DNA of 34,266 nucleotides from Nitratifractor sp. (GCA_015488535.1 WFNP01000062.1:1-34266); one strand, 5' to 3'; counted from the stretch's first letter, positions 1 through 7,282 are shown. Made by a program: numbers and translations. The notes: generated from the letters alone by a model not told the origin.

Positions 1-22
1 ATTTTATACTATACAAAATCAA
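1..22 (-). CDS. start of a possible RelE/ParE-like toxin (partial)
   Basis: On the minus strand an open frame starts at TTG (22-20, or better 16-14) directly at the stop codon of the antitoxin-like gene and runs off the window edge. The visible codons after TTG 16-14 read YSIK, which resembles the opening beta strand of RelE/ParE-type toxins. Only about five codons are visible, so the call rests mostly on gene order (antitoxin first, toxin overlapping) and is weak. Confidence 0.2.
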
Positions 23-243
23 TCCCAATTTACTTCATCGATAGATATATAATCTTTAGGAGATTTTTTTCTCTCTTTTCTGGCATTTTCTATCTCTATA
101 TAATCCAAATCATCTTTGGAGACAATTTCAATATCTAATTCAGGTGATAATTTTTTAATAATCTTAACATCAGATTTTAAATTTTCAAGAAAATATAATA
201 CTTTGTCTGCTACCTGGTCATTTACTTCTATCATTAATTGCAT
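19..243 (-). CDS. small antitoxin-like protein
   Basis: A 74-residue acidic/basic protein with no membrane segment or signal peptide. The N-terminal 45 residues look like an alternating strand/helix module (IEVNDQVADKVLYFLENL), and the C-terminal third is charged (ARKERKK, then a DYISIDEVNWD-type tail). This layout, a small DNA-binding or dimerising head and a charged tail, is typical of type II antitoxins that precede RelE/ParE toxins. The start is well supported by AAAGGAG seven bases upstream of ATG 243. The partner would lie beyond position 1, where an overlapping frame begins. No specific family motif was recognised, so a stand-alone hypothetical protein remains possible. Confidence 0.5.
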   Translation of the reverse strand: MQLMIEVNDQVADKVLYFLENLKSDVKIIKKLSPELDIEIVSKDDLDYIEIENARKERKKSPKDYISIDEVNWD

Positions 244-335
244 ATATAACTCCTTTATTATTTAGAATATTTTTGATTATATCATAGTTGTGGATTAGAG
301 TGATACCCACAAAAAATACAAAAGAGCCTAAAACA

Positions 336-1340
336 TTAATAATACACCTGCATTGTAGAGCAGTGCAGACTGCCACCTTGCTCTATGAGTCTAAGTGAGG
401 GGATAGGAATAATCTCTTTTTTAGGAAATAACTCTTTAAAGATATCTTTAACTATTTTATCAGTTTTAGCCTCATAAGTAGGAAAAAGCAGTGCATCATT
501 TGTAATCAAAAAATTAGCATAACTAGCTGGTAGTCTATCTCCATCTTTGGAGTATTTGGCTTCACACATGGGCAGTGCTACCAAATTGTATGCTTTGCCA
601 TCTTTTGTTTTAAAGCCTCTTAACTGCTCTTTCATCTTTTTTAACTCTTGATAGTGAATATCATTTGTATCACTACACTCTATATAAGCTATCGTTTTAC
701 TGTCTATAAATCTAGCAAGCATATCTATATGGCTATCTGTATCATCTCCTTGCAAAAATCCGTAATCTAACCACAATACTCTATTGGCTCCTAGATACTG
801 AAATAGTTTTTTTTCTATCTCATCTTGTGTGAGTCCTCCATTTCTATTTGGATTTAGCAGACATTTTGAGGTAGTAAGAATTGTGCCATCTCCGTCACTC
901 TCAATCGAGCCACCCTCTAAAACAAAATCAATGCTCTTTAGGGGTGTTATGCCAAAGTATCCCATTTGAGAGAGTTTTTTATTGACTTCATTATCCAAAG
1001 AGGCTTCAAATTTGCCTCCCCATCCATCAAAAACAAAATCTAATAAAATTGCACTGCCCTTATTATCTTCAGCACTTATTGGACCATAATCTCTAATCCA
1101 TGTATCATTATAATCCATTTCAATAAATGTCATATTGTTTTTTGAGCAAAACAGATCTGATATTACTTTTTTGTTTTTACATAGGATATATACAGGCTGT
1201 GAATATGCTATAGCTTGAGCTATCCTTACAAATGGAGCATAATACCTCTCTAAATTGCCACTCTTTGCCCAATCTGTATCTTCGTGAGGAAAAGCAAGAA
1301 GCACTAACTTTTGTCTCTCCCATTCGGCTCTCATTCTCAT
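336..1340 (-). CDS. aguA: agmatine deiminase (peptidylarginine deiminase family)
   Basis: Hydrolyses agmatine to N-carbamoylputrescine and ammonia, a cytoplasmic step of putrescine/spermidine synthesis. The 334 residues have the PAD-family landmarks: substrate Asp region NDTWIRDYGP (78-87), EGGSIE with Glu142, the His of DDTDSHIDM (His204), and the nucleophile Cys327 in GGSLHCSTMQ near the C-terminus. Length is slightly short of the usual 340-370. The start ATG 1340 has GAGGAG six bases upstream; ATG 1334 is a second choice. It follows a 45-residue small ORF whose stop lies in the Shine-Dalgarno region of this gene, suggesting translational coupling. A paralogous arginine-related deiminase is possible, but agmatine deiminase is the usual function of this form in Campylobacterota. 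Confidence 0.88.
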   Translation of the reverse strand: MRMRAEWERQKLVLLAFPHEDTDWAKSGNLERYYAPFVRIAQAIAYSQPVYILCKNKKVISDLFCSKNNMTFIEMDYNDTWIRDYGPISAEDNKGSAILLDFVFDGWGGKFEASLDNEVNKKLSQMGYFGITPLKSIDFVLEGGSIESDGDGTILTTSKCLLNPNRNGGLTQDEIEKKLFQYLGANRVLWLDYGFLQGDDTDSHIDMLARFIDSKTIAYIECSDTNDIHYQELKKMKEQLRGFKTKDGKAYNLVALPMCEAKYSKDGDRLPASYANFLITNDALLFPTYEAKTDKIVKDIFKELFPKKEIIPIPSLRLIEQGGSLHCSTMQVYY

Positions 1341-1350
1341 ACTCTACTCC

Positions 1351-1488
1351 TCAATCCAAATCGCACTTATCGCTACATTTACCGCTATTGCTCTCTTTGA
1401 TTACTTTTCTAAGCTCTTTAATTAAAAGATACAAAATAATAATTGTCAATATAAATCCTATAATTTTTCCTATAACCATCCAGAGCAT
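1351..1488 (-). CDS. 45-residue single-pass membrane protein with Cys tail
   Basis: A small ORF with a good ribosome site (AAAGGAAG, four T, then ATG 1488). The protein starts MLWMVIGKIIGFIL, giving one hydrophobic helix (about residues 2-23), followed by a basic stretch (KELRKVIKES) and a C-terminal CSDKC motif. The form recalls small FeoB-associated-type Cys-rich membrane proteins, but there is no iron transporter nearby, so no function is assigned. Its stop codon overlaps the ribosome site of the agmatine deiminase gene, which implies co-translation. It diverges from alr, with only 38 bases between the two starts. Confidence 0.6.
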   Translation of the reverse strand: MLWMVIGKIIGFILTIIILYLLIKELRKVIKESNSGKCSDKCDLD

Positions 1489-1526
1489 AAAACTTCCTTT
1501 CAATACCATTTGGATATGATAAATTT

Positions 1527-2531
1527 ATGGCATATATACAAATTGATAAAAATAACTATATTTACAATCTTAACCAATTAGCTATAAAAGCCGGCTCAAA
1601 AGATAAAATAGCAGTGGTATTAAAAGATAATGCTTATGGTCATGGCTTGGAGATAATGGCTAAGATTGCTTCTGAGTTTGGCATAAGTAATGCAGTAGTG
1701 ATAGATAATAGAGAAGCTAATGCAATTAAGAGATACTTTAAAAATATATTGATACTAAATGATACAACTACTCTAAATAGCCACTTTTCCTATACAATCT
1801 CATCTATAGAGAGACTCAAAAGCTGTAATCCAAAATCAAAAATTGAGCTAAAAATCGATACCGGTATGCACAGAAATGGCATTATGCCAGATGAATTAGG
1901 CAAAGCTATAGATATAATCAAAAGAAGAAAAATCAATCTAGTTGGGGTTATGACTCACTATGCAAGAGCCGATGAGTTAGATAGTGGATACTATTATCAA
2001 AAAAAAATATTTGATGAAATTAGAGCCTATTTTAACCATACTGGATTTAAAGGAGTCAGATTTCACTCACACAATAGCTCAGCTCTCATTAGATGTAATA
2101 GCTTTGATGAAGATATAGCAAGAGTCGGGATAGCCTCATATGGATATAACTGTCTGCCTGATATATTTGGAGAGTTTAATTTAAAGCCTGTGATGTCTGT
2201 ATGGGCTAACAGGGTATCTACAAGGAGATTAAAAAAGGGGCAAAGAGTAGGATATGGAGGCGACTTTATAGCTCCAAGAGATATGATAGTCTCTACTTAT
2301 GATATAGGTTATGGAGATGGTTTGCCAAGAGGAGATAGCCAAAATCCATATACTCTGCCAAATGAATTAAAGATAATTGGCAGAGTCTCTATGGATTTTA
2401 TCACTCTTGAATCAACTAAAGAGAGAGTATGTATTATAAGTGATGCAAAGCTTACTGCTAAGTACTTTAATACGATAAGCTATGAGATAACCACATCATT
2501 AAAAGAAGCTATTAAACGAATAGTTGTATAA
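1527..2531 (+). CDS. alr: alanine racemase
   Basis: PLP enzyme that interconverts L- and D-alanine for peptidoglycan. The PLP lysine is Lys33 in VVLKDNAYGHG; LKIDTGMHRNG (about residues 111-121) carries the conserved Arg; the catalytic tyrosine of the second domain is in DIGYGDGLPRG, and GRVSMDF is also conserved. At 334 residues it is about 30 shorter than the typical enzyme, the loss being near the C-terminus, which is condensed but still ends in the ISYEI motif. No strong ribosome site precedes ATG 1527 (only GGATATGATAAATTT), and a TATGAT-like -10 lies just upstream, so the message may be leaderless or nearly so. It diverges from the small membrane ORF and aguA. Confidence 0.9.
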   Translation: MAYIQIDKNNYIYNLNQLAIKAGSKDKIAVVLKDNAYGHGLEIMAKIASEFGISNAVVIDNREANAIKRYFKNILILNDTTTLNSHFSYTISSIERLKSCNPKSKIELKIDTGMHRNGIMPDELGKAIDIIKRRKINLVGVMTHYARADELDSGYYYQKKIFDEIRAYFNHTGFKGVRFHSHNSSALIRCNSFDEDIARVGIASYGYNCLPDIFGEFNLKPVMSVWANRVSTRRLKKGQRVGYGGDFIAPRDMIVSTYDIGYGDGLPRGDSQNPYTLPNELKIIGRVSMDFITLESTKERVCIISDAKLTAKYFNTISYEITTSLKEAIKRIVV

Positions 2532-2567
2532 AATTTCAGAATAAAAAAAATTCCTGTTTAACTTTGA

Positions 2568-2645
2568 TTATAGTTTAGAGTGCATAATTACATTGTCGGA
2601 AGTAACCGACCGACACGGATAAACCAAACCGACCATCGAATTCAT
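2568..2645 (-). CDS. candidate 25-residue ORF behind second SD/ATG repeat
   Basis: AAAAGGAGGAAAA followed by ATG 2645 is a textbook initiation site. The frame runs 25 codons (MNSMVGLVYPCRS at the start) to TAA 2570-2568. It lies downstream of the PAS gene on the same strand. It overlaps, in another frame, a 31-codon ORF starting at 2670 behind a near-identical site. Coding is unproven; a leader peptide or a structural repeat are alternatives. Confidence 0.25.
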   Translation of the reverse strand: MNSMVGLVYPCRSVTSDNVIMHSKL

Positions 2646-2670
2646 TTTTCCTCCTTTTAGATGAATTCAT
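2575..2670 (-). CDS. candidate 31-residue ORF behind first SD/ATG repeat
   Basis: AGGAGGAAGGAAA followed by ATG 2670 opens a 31-codon frame (MNSSKRRKNEFDGRFG at the start, basic) ending at TAA 2577-2575. It overlaps the 25-codon ORF starting at 2645 in another frame. Both starts sit in direct repeats and share the sequence ATGAATTC. At most one of the two is likely to be a real product. Confidence 0.2.
   Translation of the reverse strand: MNSSKRRKNEFDGRFGLSVSVGYFRQCNYAL
2594..2615. repeat. short inverted repeat with alternative pairings
   Basis: TGTCGG (2594-2599) can pair with CCGACA (2610-2615), or GTCGG (2595-2599) with CCGAC (2606-2610). The two hairpins are mutually exclusive. It lies inside both candidate small ORFs and downstream of alr in the convergent alr/PAS gap. 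Confidence 0.4.
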
Positions 2671-2692
2671 TTTCCTTCCTCCTTTTAAATGA
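2638..2692 (-). repeat. tandem direct repeat carrying AAAAGGAGG and ATGAATTC
   Basis: Two imperfect copies, 2638-2664 and 2663-2692. Each reads on the minus strand as TCAT(C/T)TAAAAGGAGGAA, then A-rich bases, then ATGAATTC. They differ by a small GGA insertion in the upstream copy. Each copy is a strong ribosome-binding site plus start codon. Confidence 0.6.
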
Positions 2693-2706
2693 CCCCGAGA
2701 GGGGTC
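2691..2706. terminator. GC-rich hairpin after the first PAS gene
   Basis: GACCCC (2691-2696), GAGA loop, GGGGTC (2701-2706): a perfect six-pair stem ten bases past the stop of the PAS gene at 2717. No U-run follows on the minus strand, so it may be an RNA-stabilising end or attenuator rather than a complete intrinsic terminator. Confidence 0.4.
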
Positions 2707-2716
2707 TAGTAGAAAT

Positions 2717-3283
2717 CTATCTAAATTTCTTTTTCATTTTTTTAAAAAATGATTTAAATGCTCCCTTATCCTCAATTATACTTTTTACAAACTGCTTATA
2801 TGTCATATCTTTATCTTCAAGATAAGCTCTGAAATATTTTTCAGCTGATTCAATATCTGTTTCATCTTCAATCTCTTTTAGTTTTCTATAAAGTGGTTCT
2901 ATCTTTTCTACGGCTTTTTTAGATGTAGCTTTTCTATAAGCAGTGTAACCTGTAATCTCATTTGTAACATTATCAATTTTAGGTTCTATCTCTGCCAAAA
3001 GCCAGTAGTATCGTCCATCTTTTGCCATATTTTTCACATACAGAGTCATAGATTTGCCTTTTTTCAGCTTACGCCAAAGTATATCGAATAATACAGCCGG
3101 CATATCAGGGTGTCTTATAATGTTATGAGGTTGATTTATCAATTCAGACTCTTTGTATCCACTAATCTCTACAAAATAGTCATTACCATACTCTATGATT
3201 CCTTTTTCGTCTGTCTTGCTTACAATATATCTTTTTGGGTCTAATACAATCTCTTCACTTCTTGGCTTGGGTCTCTTTATCAT
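2717..3283 (-). CDS. CetB/Aer-like PAS domain sensor protein (copy 1)
   Basis: A soluble 188-residue protein with one N-terminal PAS domain (about residues 20-125). The opening VLDPKRYIVSKTDEKGIIEYGNDYF, the IIRHPDMP motif after it, and KDGRYYW and GYTAYRKA near the PAS end are the signature of Aer/CetB-type energy-taxis PAS domains, which normally bind FAD. A helical, basic tail (KSFFKKMKKKFR) may contact a partner or membrane. In Campylobacter the CetB PAS protein signals through a separate transducer, CetA; no such receptor is in this window. A paralogue sits immediately upstream (3606-4169). The start ATG 3283 has AAGGAT upstream. FAD binding is inferred, not seen. Confidence 0.82.
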   Translation of the reverse strand: MIKRPKPRSEEIVLDPKRYIVSKTDEKGIIEYGNDYFVEISGYKESELINQPHNIIRHPDMPAVLFDILWRKLKKGKSMTLYVKNMAKDGRYYWLLAEIEPKIDNVTNEITGYTAYRKATSKKAVEKIEPLYRKLKEIEDETDIESAEKYFRAYLEDKDMTYKQFVKSIIEDKGAFKSFFKKMKKKFR

Positions 3284-3605
3284 ATAGATAATCCTTTTTA
3301 ATGTATATAAAACTTGTCTCTATATACTATCATCCTAAAAATACAAATTGGTATCACAAATTGACCATAAATGAATAGAAGGCGAGTGGAACACCGCTCT
3401 ATGTAAGCCTAATGTCCCATTCCTAAGTAATGATAAAATATTCTGACTTTTAATTGCCGATAATATCAATAGTTGTTGAGAATTTTATATTTAAAATAAT
3501 ATAGATATTTCAGAAGATAAAAATAGTTCCTATATAGAGTGAATTTCAATCCTCTAAACTTGGAGGTTGAAACTTTTACACTCTTTTGTTTTAATTCAAT
3601 TTACA
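3284..3605. other. 322-base gap between the PAS paralogues
   Basis: AT-rich and without a convincing ORF on either strand. It holds the stem-loop at 3537-3583 after the upstream PAS gene and presumably a promoter for the downstream one; no clear -10/-35 pair stands out. The gap suggests the two paralogues are separate transcription units or are joined by a processed message. Confidence 0.5.
3537..3583. terminator. stem-loop downstream of second PAS gene
   Basis: TTTCAA+CCTC (3544-3549, 3551-3554) pairs with GAGG+TTGAAA (3563-3572), with a single bulged T at 3550; an outer GAGTG (3537-3541)/CACTC (3579-3583) extends the structure. It lies 23 bases after the stop of the PAS gene at 3606. The U-run is poor on the minus strand, so termination is plausible but not assured. 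Confidence 0.4.
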
Positions 3606-4169
3606 TTATCCAAATATCTTTTTCATTTTCCCGAAGAATGATTTAAAAAGTCCTTTGTCCTCTATAAGAGTATTCATAAACTGATCATAAGTCATATTTT
3701 TTTCTTCAAGATACCCTTTGAAGTACTTTTCTGCCGCTTCCATACCTGATTTTTCTTCTATCTCTCTAAGCTTTTTATATAGTGGCTCTATTGTCTCTAT
3801 AGCTTTTCTAGAAGCAGCTTTTCTATACGCAGTATATCCGATAATTTTGTCCGTAACAGGATCTACTTTTGGCTCTACTTCAGCATATACCCAATAGTAT
3901 CTTCCATCTTTTGCCAAATTCTTGACCAGAGATTTCATATTTTTTCTCTGCTTTATATTGTCCCAAAGCATCTTGAATACCACTTTTGGCATATCAGGAT
4001 GTCTGATAATGCTATGGGGTTTATCTATCAATTCAGGCTCAGTATAGCCACTAATCTCTACAAAGTAATCATTTCCATACTCAATTACCCCTTTTTCATC
4101 CGTTTTACTTACTATATACCGTTTTGGGTCTAGAAAAATCTCTTCATTTTTAGGTTCAGGTCTTTTCAT
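3606..4169 (-). CDS. CetB/Aer-like PAS domain sensor protein (copy 2)
   Basis: A 187-residue paralogue of the protein at 2717-3283, alignable end to end without obvious gaps. It has the same PAS landmarks: FLDPKRYIVSKTDEKGVIEYGNDYF, SIIRHPDMP, AKDGRYYW and GYTAYRKAASRKA, and the same helical basic tail. Differences cluster in the middle of the PAS domain (LWDNIKQRKNMKSLVK here, LWRKLKKGKSMTLYVK there) and in the tail helices, as expected if the two sense or signal differently. Probably an FAD-binding energy-taxis sensor. The start ATG 4169 has AAGGAT about ten bases upstream. It diverges from the CZB gene over a 78-base promoter region. Confidence 0.82.
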   Translation of the reverse strand: MKRPEPKNEEIFLDPKRYIVSKTDEKGVIEYGNDYFVEISGYTEPELIDKPHSIIRHPDMPKVVFKMLWDNIKQRKNMKSLVKNLAKDGRYYWVYAEVEPKVDPVTDKIIGYTAYRKAASRKAIETIEPLYKKLREIEEKSGMEAAEKYFKGYLEEKNMTYDQFMNTLIEDKGLFKSFFGKMKKIFG

Positions 4170-4215
4170 TCTTGCTATAATCCTTTTAGGTTTTAATTAT
4201 TTTATGAAATTGTAT

Positions 4216-4226
4216 TATACTATATT
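4216..4226 (+). promoter_or_regulatory. probable -10 region for the CZB gene
   Basis: TATACTATATT, 22 bases before ATG 4248 in the divergent gap between the PAS and CZB genes. No -35 box was evident, as is usual for Campylobacterota sigma-70 promoters. The exact -10 cannot be chosen between TATACT and TATATT. Confidence 0.4.
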
Positions 4227-4247
4227 ATCAAAAATGAGGGAGTTTAT

Positions 4248-4718
4248 ATGGCTGTCAAATCAAAAATGCTTGAGCATATCAAAGATGTAATAAAAGCTCA
4301 TGAGAGACATCAATGGTTATTGGGTTTTACTATCAATGGAGCTTTAACCAAAGAGAATGCAAAAGAGTTATGGTTACATGATAACAAATGTGAATGTGGC
4401 TTATGGTTGACTATGCGAAAAAGATGGATTGTAGAGTTTTTTGGCAAAGAGACTTTTGAAAAACTCTATCTCTTACATAGAAATTGGCACAAAGAGTTAT
4501 ATAAGATCAAAGAGTTATATGAAAAATCAAACAAAGGATTATTAAAAAAATTTGTAGCTACCAAAAGATTGGAAGGTGGTGATTTGGATATCGGTAAAGC
4601 ATATTATGATGATGCCAAAAGAATATCTGAAGAATTTATCAAGACTATGAATACACTGTTAATGAAAGCTACAAATATACCTCAATACAGATATGATGAG
4701 TTTGAAGAAGATAAATGA
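4248..4718 (+). CDS. stand-alone CZB (chemoreceptor zinc-binding) domain protein
   Basis: A soluble 156-residue, all-helical protein. Its ligand pattern matches the CZB domain: His21 (RHQWLLGF, with His18 nearby), Cys50 in CECGLWL, His77 and His81 in LLHRNWHKEL. These bind one zinc in characterised members such as E. coli DgcZ. Here the domain stands alone with a further helical tail (residues 90-156) and no receptor, GGDEF or kinase module. Next to two CetB-like PAS proteins it probably belongs to a taxis or redox/zinc-sensing module, but its partner is unknown. The start ATG 4248 follows GGGAG. The stop codon lies inside the shared terminator with the fumarase operon. Confidence 0.8.
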   Translation: MAVKSKMLEHIKDVIKAHERHQWLLGFTINGALTKENAKELWLHDNKCECGLWLTMRKRWIVEFFGKETFEKLYLLHRNWHKELYKIKELYEKSNKGLLKKFVATKRLEGGDLDIGKAYYDDAKRISEEFIKTMNTLLMKATNIPQYRYDEFEEDK

Positions 4719-4754
4719 AGATGAGAGATACTTACTCTCTCATCTTCATTTTTA
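4715..4754. terminator. bidirectional terminator between CZB gene and fumarase operon
   Basis: Perfect 14-pair stem: ATGAAGATGAGAGA (4715-4728) with TCTCTCATCTTCAT (4736-4749), a seven-base loop, then a T-run on the plus strand. The stem includes the CZB stop codon, and on the minus strand it directly follows the fumarase beta stop. Confidence 0.85.
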
Positions 4755-5309
4755 ATCTTTTACTTCGTATTTGGCTCTGCCCATCTCGTATAGATCATTA
4801 CCTTTTGTATCATTAATTACAGTAACTGGAAAATTTTCTACTTCAAGCTCTCTGACTGCTTCCGGTCCAAGCTCTTCATAGGCTATTACTTTGGCTTTTT
4901 TGATAGCCTTTGCTATCAAAGCTCCAGCTCCACCGGTAGCACCAAAATATACAGCTTTATGCTCCTTACAGGCATCTTTTACCTCTTGGCTTCTTTTACC
5001 TTTGCCTATCATTCCTTTTTGACCATGCTTAATAAGAATTGGAGAGTAACTGTCCATTCTGTAGCTTGTAGTAGGTCCTGCACTTCCTATCGGCTCACCC
5101 GGTTTTGGAGGAGTTGGTCCTACAAAGTATATTACAGAACCCTTTAAGTCAAAAGGTAGCTCTTCACCCTTTTCTATCAAATCTACCAATCTTTTGTGTG
5201 CAGCATCTCTTGCTGTATAGATTGTGCCACTTAGATATACAATATCTCCGGCTTCCAATTTACTTACATCTTCATCACTAAGTGGTGTTGTCATATGATA
5301 TTCAGCCAT
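4752..5309 (-). CDS. class I fumarate hydratase, beta subunit
   Basis: The C-terminal half of class I fumarase as a separate 185-residue subunit. Together with the alpha subunit it interconverts fumarate and malate. Recognisable are TARDAAHKR (32-40), GPTTSYRMD (78-86), which contacts substrate, GMIGKGK (99-105) and the swivelling-domain sequence VYFGATGGAGAL. Length is normal for a split beta subunit. It starts ten bases after the alpha stop, with AAAGGAT upstream, so the two are co-translated. In a Campylobacterota setting with icd and mdh it can serve the reductive TCA cycle (malate to fumarate). Confidence 0.93.
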   Translation of the reverse strand: MAEYHMTTPLSDEDVSKLEAGDIVYLSGTIYTARDAAHKRLVDLIEKGEELPFDLKGSVIYFVGPTPPKPGEPIGSAGPTTSYRMDSYSPILIKHGQKGMIGKGKRSQEVKDACKEHKAVYFGATGGAGALIAKAIKKAKVIAYEELGPEAVRELEVENFPVTVINDTKGNDLYEMGRAKYEVKD

Positions 5310-5319
5310 TTTTTATCCT

Positions 5320-6171
5320 TTATAGTGTGATATGTGAATGTCTAGAGCTGTGGCACTGGACATTTACACTTACCGGTAGTGAAGCAATATGGCAAGGATT
5401 CTTCTCAATATGCACAGCCAATACTGTCTGTGTTCCACCCATTCCCATAGCACCGATGCCAAGTTTATTCAATTCCTCTTTTAACTCTTTTTCAAAAGCA
5501 TCCAAATCCGGATTTGGGTTTGGAGTCCCTGCTTCTCTAAACAGAGCATGTTTAGATGATTTGGCTGCTACTTCAAAAGTGCCTCCTATTCCTACACCTA
5601 CTATTATCGGAGGGCACGGATTAGGTCCGGCATCACTGATAACCTGCTTCACAAAATTCATAATTCCCGGCTTACCCTGAGCAGGTGCCAAAACAGTGGC
5701 TCTTGATACATTCTCACTACCGCCACCCTTTGCTGCATACTCTATCTCAATTTTATCACCCGGAACTATATCAAAATGGATTACTGCCGGTAGGTTATAT
5801 CCCACTTCATCTTTGAGATTGTGTCTGTCAAAACAGTCACATGTAGAAGCTCTTAGATACCCCTCTTTGTAAGCCTGTTCTGTTGCTTCATTTATTGCAT
5901 CTCTGATTGAGCCTCCAACTACTTTGACATCTTCACCAACATTTATGAAATATACGGCAAGTCCGGTATCTTGACACAGAGGTCTATCCTCTGATTTAGC
6001 CAGTTGGGCATTGTCTAAAATCTGCTTTAGCACAGATTTGGCTACCTCACTCTTTTCTTCTTCATATGCTTTTTCGATCGCCTTTAGTGCATCTTCGGGC
6101 AAGTGTGAAGCTGTATGCATTACCATTGCTTTGACCGATTTTACCAGGTCATCATACGCTATTTCTCTCAT
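5320..6171 (-). CDS. class I fumarate hydratase, alpha subunit (4Fe-4S)
   Basis: The N-terminal catalytic half of oxygen-sensitive class I fumarase, 283 residues. The three cluster cysteines fit Cys66 (RPLCQDTG), Cys186 (GPNPCPP) and Cys273 (NVQCHSSRH), with spacings of 120 and 87, close to known single-chain enzymes. CDCFDRHNLKDEVGYNLPA, KGGGSENVS and GVGIGGTFEVAAKSSK are the usual conserved blocks. The start ATG 6171 has AAAGGAT nearby. It sits 21 bases downstream of mdh and just ahead of the beta subunit. An L(+)-tartrate dehydratase is the homologous alternative, but the TCA context favours fumarase. Confidence 0.93.
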   Translation of the reverse strand: MREIAYDDLVKSVKAMVMHTASHLPEDALKAIEKAYEEEKSEVAKSVLKQILDNAQLAKSEDRPLCQDTGLAVYFINVGEDVKVVGGSIRDAINEATEQAYKEGYLRASTCDCFDRHNLKDEVGYNLPAVIHFDIVPGDKIEIEYAAKGGGSENVSRATVLAPAQGKPGIMNFVKQVISDAGPNPCPPIIVGVGIGGTFEVAAKSSKHALFREAGTPNPNPDLDAFEKELKEELNKLGIGAMGMGGTQTVLAVHIEKNPCHIASLPVSVNVQCHSSRHSHITL

Positions 6172-6192
6172 ATTTTATCCTTTCAGTTTGAT

Positions 6193-7176
6193 TTATTCAG
6201 TGATAATATTATCTTCCGGATTTGTAAAGAAGTTATTCTCTTTTAAGACATTTATCATTCTTCTGACAGATGCCACACTTTTGGCAAATTTTCTCTTTTG
6301 TCCTTCGCTGAGTGTCATCTCAAAGAGTTTCTCTACACCATTTGCTCCCAAAGCCACCGGCACACCTGATACTACATCACTGTATCCGTAATGTCCGTCA
6401 AGATATACTGCACACGGATGGATTTGTCTTGTATCTTTTAAAATTGCCTCTACCATTATAGAGGTAGATTTGGCAGGTGCATAATATGCCGAGCCTGTTT
6501 TTAGATATCCTACTATCTCAGCTCCACCGTGTTTTGTTCGCTCTACAATCTCTACTATCTCATCTTCACTCAAAATATCTGTCAAAGGCACACCCGCTAC
6601 GGTAGAAAACTTTGGAAGAGGCACCATATCATCTCCATGCCCACCCATAACTGAAGCTCTGATTTGACCTGCACCGTAACCGATTTTTTCATAAATAAAA
6701 TGAGCCATTCTGGCACTGTCTAAAATACCTGCCATTCCTACAACTCTCTCTTTGGGAAAGCCACTCTCTTTGAGTGCTACATAAGTCATTACATCAAGAG
6801 GGTTTGATACCATTATCACAATAGAGTTTGGAGCATAAGTTTTTACATCATTAATTACCTCTTTGGTAATTTGGGCATTTATCATCAATAAATCATCTCT
6901 GCTCATTCCCGGTTTTCTTGGAGAACCGGCCGTAATTACGACTACATCACTATCTTTCATATCCTCAGCTTCTTCAGCTACTCTTACAATTGTATGCTGT
7001 CTTGCCGCATTTGCCGCCTGAGACATATCCAGAGCTTTGCCTTTGGCAATCTCCGGAGCTCTATCACGAAGCATTATTTCATGACAGCTTCCGTGCATCG
7101 CCAGTGAGTAGGCTACTGTAGCCCCTACATTACCTGCTCCGATTATCGTTACTTTTTTACCTTTTTTTCTTTCCAT
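6193..7176 (-). CDS. mdh: malate dehydrogenase (LDH-like type)
   Basis: Interconverts malate and oxaloacetate with NAD(H). The 327-residue chain has the Rossmann GAGNVG (13-18), and an Asp after the second strand (LRDRAP, Asp38) in the NAD-selecting position. Arg87 in SPRKPGMSR replaces the lactate-type Gln and marks malate specificity; the Asp153/Arg156 pair (LDSARM) and catalytic His180 (GGHGDDMVP) are present. AAAGGAT precedes ATG 7176. It is the second gene of the icd-mdh-fumarase operon, separated from icd by 134 bases that fold into two hairpins. Confidence 0.93.
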   Translation of the reverse strand: MERKKGKKVTIIGAGNVGATVAYSLAMHGSCHEIMLRDRAPEIAKGKALDMSQAANAARQHTIVRVAEEAEDMKDSDVVVITAGSPRKPGMSRDDLLMINAQITKEVINDVKTYAPNSIVIMVSNPLDVMTYVALKESGFPKERVVGMAGILDSARMAHFIYEKIGYGAGQIRASVMGGHGDDMVPLPKFSTVAGVPLTDILSEDEIVEIVERTKHGGAEIVGYLKTGSAYYAPAKSTSIMVEAILKDTRQIHPCAVYLDGHYGYSDVVSGVPVALGANGVEKLFEMTLSEGQKRKFAKSVASVRRMINVLKENNFFTNPEDNIITE

Positions 7177-7197
7177 GGCTATCCTTTGTTTGTGAGA

Positions 7198-7263
7198 GGA
7201 GAGCTATGCAAAACATAACTCAAAATATATATTTTCAATTATGCTTTGCTCTGTCGGCTCTCC
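7198..7263 (-). other. long imperfect palindrome before mdh
   Basis: Arms 7208-7228 and 7229-7249 are complementary around the centre AAAATATATATTTT with three mismatches. In the minus-strand (mRNA) sense two of those mismatches (19/38 and 13/44 in the last two digits) become G-U pairs, leaving one G-G. An outer GGAGAGC (7198-7204)/GCTCTCC (7257-7263) can close it. It lies just upstream of the mdh ribosome site and could affect processing, stability or differential translation within the operon. Confidence 0.5.
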
Positions 7264-7282
7264 CGTATTTGTAGCATTACAT

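Noticed and set aside
1232-1519. 95-codon open frame on the plus strand
   Set aside because: Antisense to the start of aguA and the small membrane ORF, low-complexity Ser/Leu/Ile content, no ribosome site; a shadow frame.
5282-6391. Plus-strand open frames over the fumarase and mdh genes
   Set aside because: Complementary to strongly conserved enzyme genes, with no family features of their own.
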